NCBI GenBank assembly: GCA_034435675.1 | Contig: DAOTWP010000072.1 | Coordinates: 1-19,107, forward strand | Length of the DNA stretch: 19,107 nucleotides | Direction: 5' to 3' | From: DAOTWP01 sp034435675 | GTDB lineage: Bacteria > Chloroflexota > Anaerolineae > Aggregatilineales > Phototrophicaceae | Part shown: positions 14,941 to 19,107 of the stretch, piece after piece | Layout: every line of letters starts with the position of its first letter | Numbering within the stretch: position 1 is the first letter of the stretch | Program-made: the position numbers and the translations under genes | Notes under the pieces: generated by a model | What the model was told of the DNA's origin: nothing | What the model saw: the letters and a program-made list of their open reading frames with translations, nothing else | The model's database searches: none

Positions 14941-16251
14941 TCAGGAACCTACGTTATCCAGTATGCCGGACCGGACAGATGATTGCAGCGTGCGTTCATC
15001 ATCCAGTCGTAGGATCACCTCTGCAAGTTTATGGGGGTCATGCCGCCATGGACGCTCTGAATCGACCAGATCGGCATAGCGAATTTCATAGCGCTGCATA
15101 ATTTCATGACCAGCGGGCACAGGCTGGACATACTGAGTGACCCCTTGATTCTCAGTTGGATAGGCGTTGTTTGCCAGCACCGTTTGAAACATACCGCGTC
15201 CAATATGTTGCTCCAGCGCAAGTACATGCTCAGCGGCAGTGTAGCCTGTGGTTTCGCCGGGTTGGGTGGCAACATTGCAGACATATACCCTGTGGGCGCG
15301 GGTCGCGCGCAGGGCATCAGCAATCCCTTTGACCAGCAGGTTCGGCAAAATACTGGTATACAGGCTGCCGGGACCGATGAGCACCAGATTTGCATTGAGA
15401 ATCGCCTGAATGCTATCGCTGTATCCCTGCACATCCGGCGGCTCAATGCGTATTCGCTCAATCTTGCCACCTAACGTACTGATTTTGGATTCGCCGTATA
15501 CCGTGATGATGCGGTCTTTGCCGGGCAGTTGGACCTCTGCGATTAACCGAACGTCATCCAGCGTTGCCGGCAGCACACGCCCCTGAATGTTCAGCACACG
15601 CTCCGTTTCGATCAAGGCAGACTCAAGCGTGCCAGTCACTGCCGCCAGCGCAGTAATGAACAGATTGCCAAATGAATGCCCATCCAAATCGCCCGATGTG
15701 CTGAAGCGGTACTGAAACAACTTGGTCATCAAGCCTTCGTCGTCTGCCAGCGCTGTGATGTTGTTGCGCAAATCGCCCGGCGGCAAAATGCCCATATCGC
15801 GTCTTAATCGCCCGGAACTGCCACCATCATCCGCAACGGTCACAATCGCCGTAATATTGCTGGTTGACAGTTTTAGCGCATGCAGCACTGCCGGGAGTCC
15901 CGTGCCACCTCCCACAGCGACCACCTTGATTCCACGCTGCCGTCGGTTGTAAGCCCGCACAATATCCACGGTAGAACCCTGCTGCCGCTGCCGGTAGGGT
16001 GCCAGCAGGTTGCGCGCTAGCCTGAGCAGCGCCAGCGTAATCGAAGCGACACCCGCGAGCAATGCCAGCCCAATTTCTGGGAAGCCTGTCTCGCTGAACT
16101 GCGATTCTACCCCTGCTGCTTGTGCCAGGTTCATCAGTACCAGTGCCAGCCCGCCAGCGACGAGCAGAATGCCCACGCCTAACAGCAGCAGCCAGCGCTT
16201 TACCCCGATACCGGGTGTCAGCCATTTGCTCAGCACAGGCAGTCTTGCCAT
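14941..16251 (-). CDS. YvcK/GlmR-family protein with N-terminal membrane segments
   Basis: YvcK (GlmR, CuvA) proteins resemble CofD transferases, bind UDP-GlcNAc and support cell-wall precursor synthesis, especially on gluconeogenic carbon. The C-terminal 330 residues match this family: VVAVGGGTGLPAVL (110-123), TVADDGGSSGRLRRD (138-152), PPGDLRNN (157-164), the GHSFGNLF block, NANLVLIGPGSLYTSILPNLLV and the NVATQPGETTGY block. Ahead of it are two hydrophobic helices (about 19-42 and 58-78) and a basic linker, absent from the roughly 317-residue Bacillus protein, so this version should be membrane-anchored. The ATG at 16251 has only a weak GGACAGGG upstream; the frame is open 40 codons further but without a better start. 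It lies 49 bases after the DUF1461 gene and 29 before gap. In Bacillus and Mycobacterium homologues are phosphorylated by PrkC/PknB-type kinases, and one such kinase is encoded nearby. Confidence 0.9.
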   Translation of the reverse strand: MARLPVLSKWLTPGIGVKRWLLLLGVGILLVAGGLALVLMNLAQAAGVESQFSETGFPEIGLALLAGVASITLALLRLARNLLAPYRQRQQGSTVDIVRAYNRRQRGIKVVAVGGGTGLPAVLHALKLSTSNITAIVTVADDGGSSGRLRRDMGILPPGDLRNNITALADDEGLMTKLFQYRFSTSGDLDGHSFGNLFITALAAVTGTLESALIETERVLNIQGRVLPATLDDVRLIAEVQLPGKDRIITVYGESKISTLGGKIERIRIEPPDVQGYSDSIQAILNANLVLIGPGSLYTSILPNLLVKGIADALRATRAHRVYVCNVATQPGETTGYTAAEHVLALEQHIGRGMFQTVLANNAYPTENQGVTQYVQPVPAGHEIMQRYEIRYADLVDSERPWRHDPHKLAEVILRLDDERTLQSSVRSGILDNVGS

Positions 16252-16300
16252 GCCCTGTCCGTTAATCTGCTTCTCATCCAGATTATTGTAGCGCCAAAGA

Positions 16301-17092
16301 TTAACTTTGGGTAGGACGAGAGGCAGGCAAAGCCCGCACGCCCCAGCGCCATGTGAGCAAAAGCACCCCAAAAGCTATGAATGTTGTCAGGATGCCGATC
16401 GCCAGCGCGGCAGTGAACCAGAAGAACTCCGGGAACAGGCGAATCAGGGTGTCTGAATAGGCAAAACGCCATGTGCCACTCTCAAAAAACAGCTCGTGAA
16501 ACAGGTTGAAAAATGTGTTCCAACTGATCATTGCAACAATGATGATCGCGGCGATGATGCTCAGTGTCGCAATCGCCCCCCCTTGCAGCGCTCGGCGCAG
16601 TTGTCGGCGTCCTGCGGCGCTGCGTGACAGCGTTAGCGTGGCGGCGGCTGCACCTGCCGCCAGCGTCAGCCCGATCAGGAATGCATAGCGCGTCACAACC
16701 TGTACATCTGCCATGTGTCGCAGCTCACTTGAGTTATGCAGCGGGCAGTCTGTACCTGGGGGCTGTGGCGGAAAGCACTTCTCCCCTGCTAGGCGCAAAT
16801 CACCCAGGTAACTTATCGGCGCATCGCTGAGCATATAATCCAAAGCGTAGGGGGCATAATGCAAGCGGTCTTCGCGCGTCAGCCCGTAGGGATCATCAGG
16901 GAAACCAGGCAGATGGTATGCGAGATTCAGGTAGAGTGGGGTCATCACCAGCCTGGCACTCAGCAGTGTCATCAACACAGGCAGGGCAGCGGTGAGAAAA
17001 ACACGCAGGCTCAGGCTCAGGTACAGCGCTGAGCGTAAATTGCGTGCTGTGGATGGGTGTACGGTGTTAACCGAACGATCAGCCATCGGCAT
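16301..17092 (-). CDS. DUF1461 / TIGR01906-type integral membrane protein
   Basis: This 263-residue protein belongs to a family of bacterial membrane proteins without a known function. Four hydrophobic segments are visible (about 28-50, 134-154, 174-192 and 223-247). The hallmark features are GLTREDRLHYA (70-80), ELRHMADVQ (123-131) in the external loop, and LFHELFF-SGTWRF followed by DTLIRLFPEFFW (197-225). Two Cys (106 and 116) in the long loop could form a disulfide outside the membrane. Two ATG codons, at 17092 and 17086, share the AAGGA; the first is four bases from it and the second ten, so either may be used. It is 33 bases after the spermidine-synthase-like gene and 49 before yvcK, consistent with one transcript. 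Confidence 0.85.
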   Translation of the reverse strand: MPMADRSVNTVHPSTARNLRSALYLSLSLRVFLTAALPVLMTLLSARLVMTPLYLNLAYHLPGFPDDPYGLTREDRLHYAPYALDYMLSDAPISYLGDLRLAGEKCFPPQPPGTDCPLHNSSELRHMADVQVVTRYAFLIGLTLAAGAAAATLTLSRSAAGRRQLRRALQGGAIATLSIIAAIIIVAMISWNTFFNLFHELFFESGTWRFAYSDTLIRLFPEFFWFTAALAIGILTTFIAFGVLLLTWRWGVRALPASRPTQS

Positions 17093-17125
17093 TATCCTTG
17101 TTCAAAGGGTGTTGGCAGCGGCACA

Positions 17126-18748
17126 TCAGGGCACAGAGGCCTGCAATTGCTCCGCGCCGCCTTCCAGCAGAAAATTGATCACCAGCGAGTCAATGAGGGT
17201 TTCAACAGGCGCACGGTCATCGGTGAAAACAATGTCTGAATTCCCCAATGGCACAAGGCTGCTGACACCGATTGCCAGCGTTTCACGCAGCTCCTGCGGT
17301 GCGTCTGTTGGCAGGAGAGTTAGGTTCGCGGCAAGGTTGTCGGCACGGGTTGGCTGCATCGTCGCAACCAGAATGGTATTGAATGACTGCGGTACATCCA
17401 TCGCGTGAACGCCGGGGTAGACCTGCTGCATCGTCATGGTCAGCGCGTCCACCAGGCGGCGATCTGTCGGCGTGCGCCCCACATTGATGACCACAACACC
17501 GGTTTCTATCAGGTGCGCACGCAGTTCGCGGAAGAACTCAACTGTCGTCAGATGCCAGGGAATATATGGCGGGCGATAAGCATCCAGCGCGATAACGCTG
17601 TATTGCCGGTCAAGCTGATTGAGAATATAGCGCCCGTCCTGCGCATAGACTGTGAGGCTGGGCATGTAAGCTGTGTTCATCTCGAAATACGCTGCCCCGG
17701 CGTAGATGATGCCGGGATCAATTTCCACCCCGTCCATTGGGATATCGCCGTAGACGTGTTGATACTGGCGCGGAATTGTCCCTGCTGCCAACCCAATCAC
17801 CAGCAGCGACTCGACCTGCTCTGGTGTAAAGGGGGGATTGTTGAAGTAGGGGGCAGTGAGAAAGAAATCCCATGTGCCGCGAAAGGTATATTGATTTTCC
17901 CGCCAGATGCTGTGAATCCCCTGTCCTTCATTCAGGTAGAGATAACGATAGCCGCTGGCATCTTCCTGAACTTGAATATAGTTATAGGCGCTTTCATCCT
18001 CGTAACGCAGCATGCGCCCTTCCGGTGGCTGCCGCAGCGGGCCATTCAGTACAAGCAGCGCCAGCAGAGCGATTGCGACAGGCATCCATAGCCAGATCAG
18101 GGCGCGTGGACCCTGCTGCCGCCATAGACCGCCCAGCCCAACGAGAAACATCAAGCCGGTAAAGACCATGAATGTCAGAAAGGTTCCTAACAGAGGGATG
18201 AGCAGCAAGGTCGGCAGAAATGTGCCGATCAGACTTCCCAGCGTGCCGATTGCGTAGATGCGTCCGGCAAGCTGCCCTGAGTCGCTGATAGTCTGCATCG
18301 CCAGGCGAATGGCAAACGGTGAAATGCAGCCTAACAGGGAAACGGGCACAGCGAACAGGATGATAACGGCAAAGAACGACCCCAGCGCCAGCCCTGCTTC
18401 AGCGCCGGCAACCGCGCCTGCGGCGGTGATTAGCACCGGACGAGCGGCAAGGGGGATGAGCGCGTTCAGAAAAGCTGCCCAGAGATACAGACGAAAGAAT
18501 GTCCTGTGCTGTGGAGATCGGTCTGCCCAGCGCCCACCGACAAAATAGCCGATGGTCAGAAACAGCAGAATCAGCCCGATAACGTTTGCCCAGACCAGAT
18601 TGCTCGTGCCGAAGACCCAACCCAACAGGCGTGACGCCGAAATTTCGACTGCCAGTGTGGTCATCCCTGCGGTGAACACTGCAAGGTACAGATAGGTATT
18701 GTGTTGTTTCGGTTGCTGCACAGTAGAGCCAGATGAATGTTCTGCCAA
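17126..18748 (-). CDS. Membrane-fused spermidine-synthase-like protein
   Basis: This protein joins an N-terminal membrane domain of about seven or eight helices (18-236) to a C-terminal domain of the spermidine synthase / SAM-methyltransferase fold (about 245-530). The membrane part begins with VEISASRLLGWVFG, typical of this fused family. The catalytic part shows the nucleotide-binding VIGLAAGT (317-324), the acidic strand end GVEIDP (340-345), AQDGR (369-373) and ALDAYRPPYIPWHLTT (387-402), where Asp389 occupies the usual catalytic position. Function in these fused proteins is not established; polyamine synthesis is possible but not assured. The start is uncertain. I chose TTG at 18748 because GGAGCAGG lies upstream and a good promoter ends 31 bases earlier. 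An in-frame TTG at 18856 would add 36 unconserved residues and precede that promoter. Confidence 0.82.
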   Translation of the reverse strand: MAEHSSGSTVQQPKQHNTYLYLAVFTAGMTTLAVEISASRLLGWVFGTSNLVWANVIGLILLFLTIGYFVGGRWADRSPQHRTFFRLYLWAAFLNALIPLAARPVLITAAGAVAGAEAGLALGSFFAVIILFAVPVSLLGCISPFAIRLAMQTISDSGQLAGRIYAIGTLGSLIGTFLPTLLLIPLLGTFLTFMVFTGLMFLVGLGGLWRQQGPRALIWLWMPVAIALLALLVLNGPLRQPPEGRMLRYEDESAYNYIQVQEDASGYRYLYLNEGQGIHSIWRENQYTFRGTWDFFLTAPYFNNPPFTPEQVESLLVIGLAAGTIPRQYQHVYGDIPMDGVEIDPGIIYAGAAYFEMNTAYMPSLTVYAQDGRYILNQLDRQYSVIALDAYRPPYIPWHLTTVEFFRELRAHLIETGVVVINVGRTPTDRRLVDALTMTMQQVYPGVHAMDVPQSFNTILVATMQPTRADNLAANLTLLPTDAPQELRETLAIGVSSLVPLGNSDIVFTDDRAPVETLIDSLVINFLLEGGAEQLQASVP

Positions 18749-18785
18749 TGCCTTACCTGCTCCGTAAGCCGCCTCAGCGCAGCAT

Positions 18786-18813
18786 ATGGTAATCGAAAAC
18801 CGGGAGCAGTCAA
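18786..18813 (-). promoter_or_regulatory. Candidate promoter for the long minus-strand gene run
   Basis: On the minus strand TTGACT (18813-18808, 5/6) and TACCAT (18791-18786, 4/6) are 16 bases apart. The predicted start near 18779 would give a leader of about 31 bases to the TTG at 18748. It could drive the spermidine-synthase-like gene, DUF1461, yvcK and gap. Confidence 0.45.
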
Positions 18814-19107
18814 AGGGAGCTTTGTTAGGTTGACCTGCGAGACTGCCGCGCTGCAAGATGTCTCGTGTTGACTGTATTGATGAACCATTGTGATGGCAGG
18901 TGTATGGCGCAGGGATAACATTACAGCATTTACACAGATGTAAGGAAATTTACGCGTGCTCATCAATCTAACCACGGAAACGCTTTACAAACCTGCAAAC
19001 CTTACAATTTCGTTTTAGGTCGTTTGTTTAGTGAAGCGCAAGGCACAGCGGATACATTAGAGGCATCATCACAGTTTACATGATTTCATTTGCAAGTTGT
19101 CATCATC
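18814..19107. other. Right-edge region without a recognisable gene
   Basis: About 290 bases, AT-richer than the flanking genes. Neither strand has a reading frame that resembles a protein. It contains a short inverted repeat TTACA-CAGA-TGTAA (18930-18943) and several TTACA/TGTAA-like runs, which may be regulatory but are too short to be convincing. It is most likely the upstream region of the minus-strand gene run, and possibly of a divergent gene beyond the edge. Confidence 0.5.

Noticed and set aside
14072..15079. Long plus-strand open frame (335 codons) opposite gap
   Set aside because: It is the antisense of a perfectly recognisable gap gene, with no ribosome binding site and no protein-like composition. 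Long antisense frames are common opposite GC-rich genes.
18930..18943. TTACA-CAGA-TGTAA inverted repeat as an operator
   Set aside because: Five-base arms are expected by chance in a few hundred AT-rich bases, and it lies about 150 bases upstream of the predicted promoter.
18661..18975. Minus-strand open frame of 104 codons at the right edge
   Set aside because: It overlaps the start of the spermidine-synthase-like gene in another frame and has no recognisable features.

Overview
The window is a dense, ordinary-looking stretch of bacterial chromosome of moderately high GC, with no RNA genes, insertion sequences, phage genes or CRISPR arrays that I can see. Protein style suggests a member of the Chloroflexota, probably Anaerolineae-like. 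The main pointers are a WecA/MraY-type enzyme with a non-standard MGSNGA motif, a DUF1461 protein, a membrane-fused spermidine-synthase-like protein, and a Ser/Thr kinase among glycolysis genes. This assignment is an inference from family resemblance, not a search result.

Layout, left to right. A nearly complete queA (tRNA queuosine synthesis) runs off the left edge on the minus strand. Upstream of it on the same strand lie a cytoplasmic GH13 oligo-1,6-glucosidase, a GH2 beta-glycosidase and ruvB (Holliday junction helicase). Between ruvB (minus) and upp (plus) sit two back-to-back promoters; the upp promoter is almost consensus. upp is followed 12 bases later by a polyprenyl-phosphate sugar-phosphate transferase of the MraY/WecA/TagO superfamily. 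These two are the only plus-strand genes.

From 8326 to 18748 everything is on the minus strand. In transcription order: a membrane-bound spermidine-synthase-like protein, a DUF1461 membrane protein, a membrane-anchored YvcK/GlmR-like protein, gap, pgk, a PknB-type transmembrane Ser/Thr kinase, tpiA, and an unrecognised membrane protein with an acidic tail. The tail holds two near-identical 27-residue repeats. Spacings are short, but the run is punctuated. A textbook intrinsic terminator lies between gap and pgk, with its U-tract ending against the pgk ribosome binding site. A second hairpin followed by a good promoter lies between pgk and the kinase.

How it may work together. gap, pgk and tpiA cover the triose-phosphate part of glycolysis and gluconeogenesis. 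YvcK homologues tie carbon status to cell-wall precursor supply and are known substrates of PrkC/PknB-type kinases in Bacillus and Mycobacterium. Finding YvcK, the kinase, the triose enzymes and a protein with Thr in acidic context in one gene run suggests a kinase-controlled link between central carbon flux and envelope synthesis. This is the most interesting reading of the window, and it is a hypothesis. The last 290 or so bases at the right edge look non-coding.
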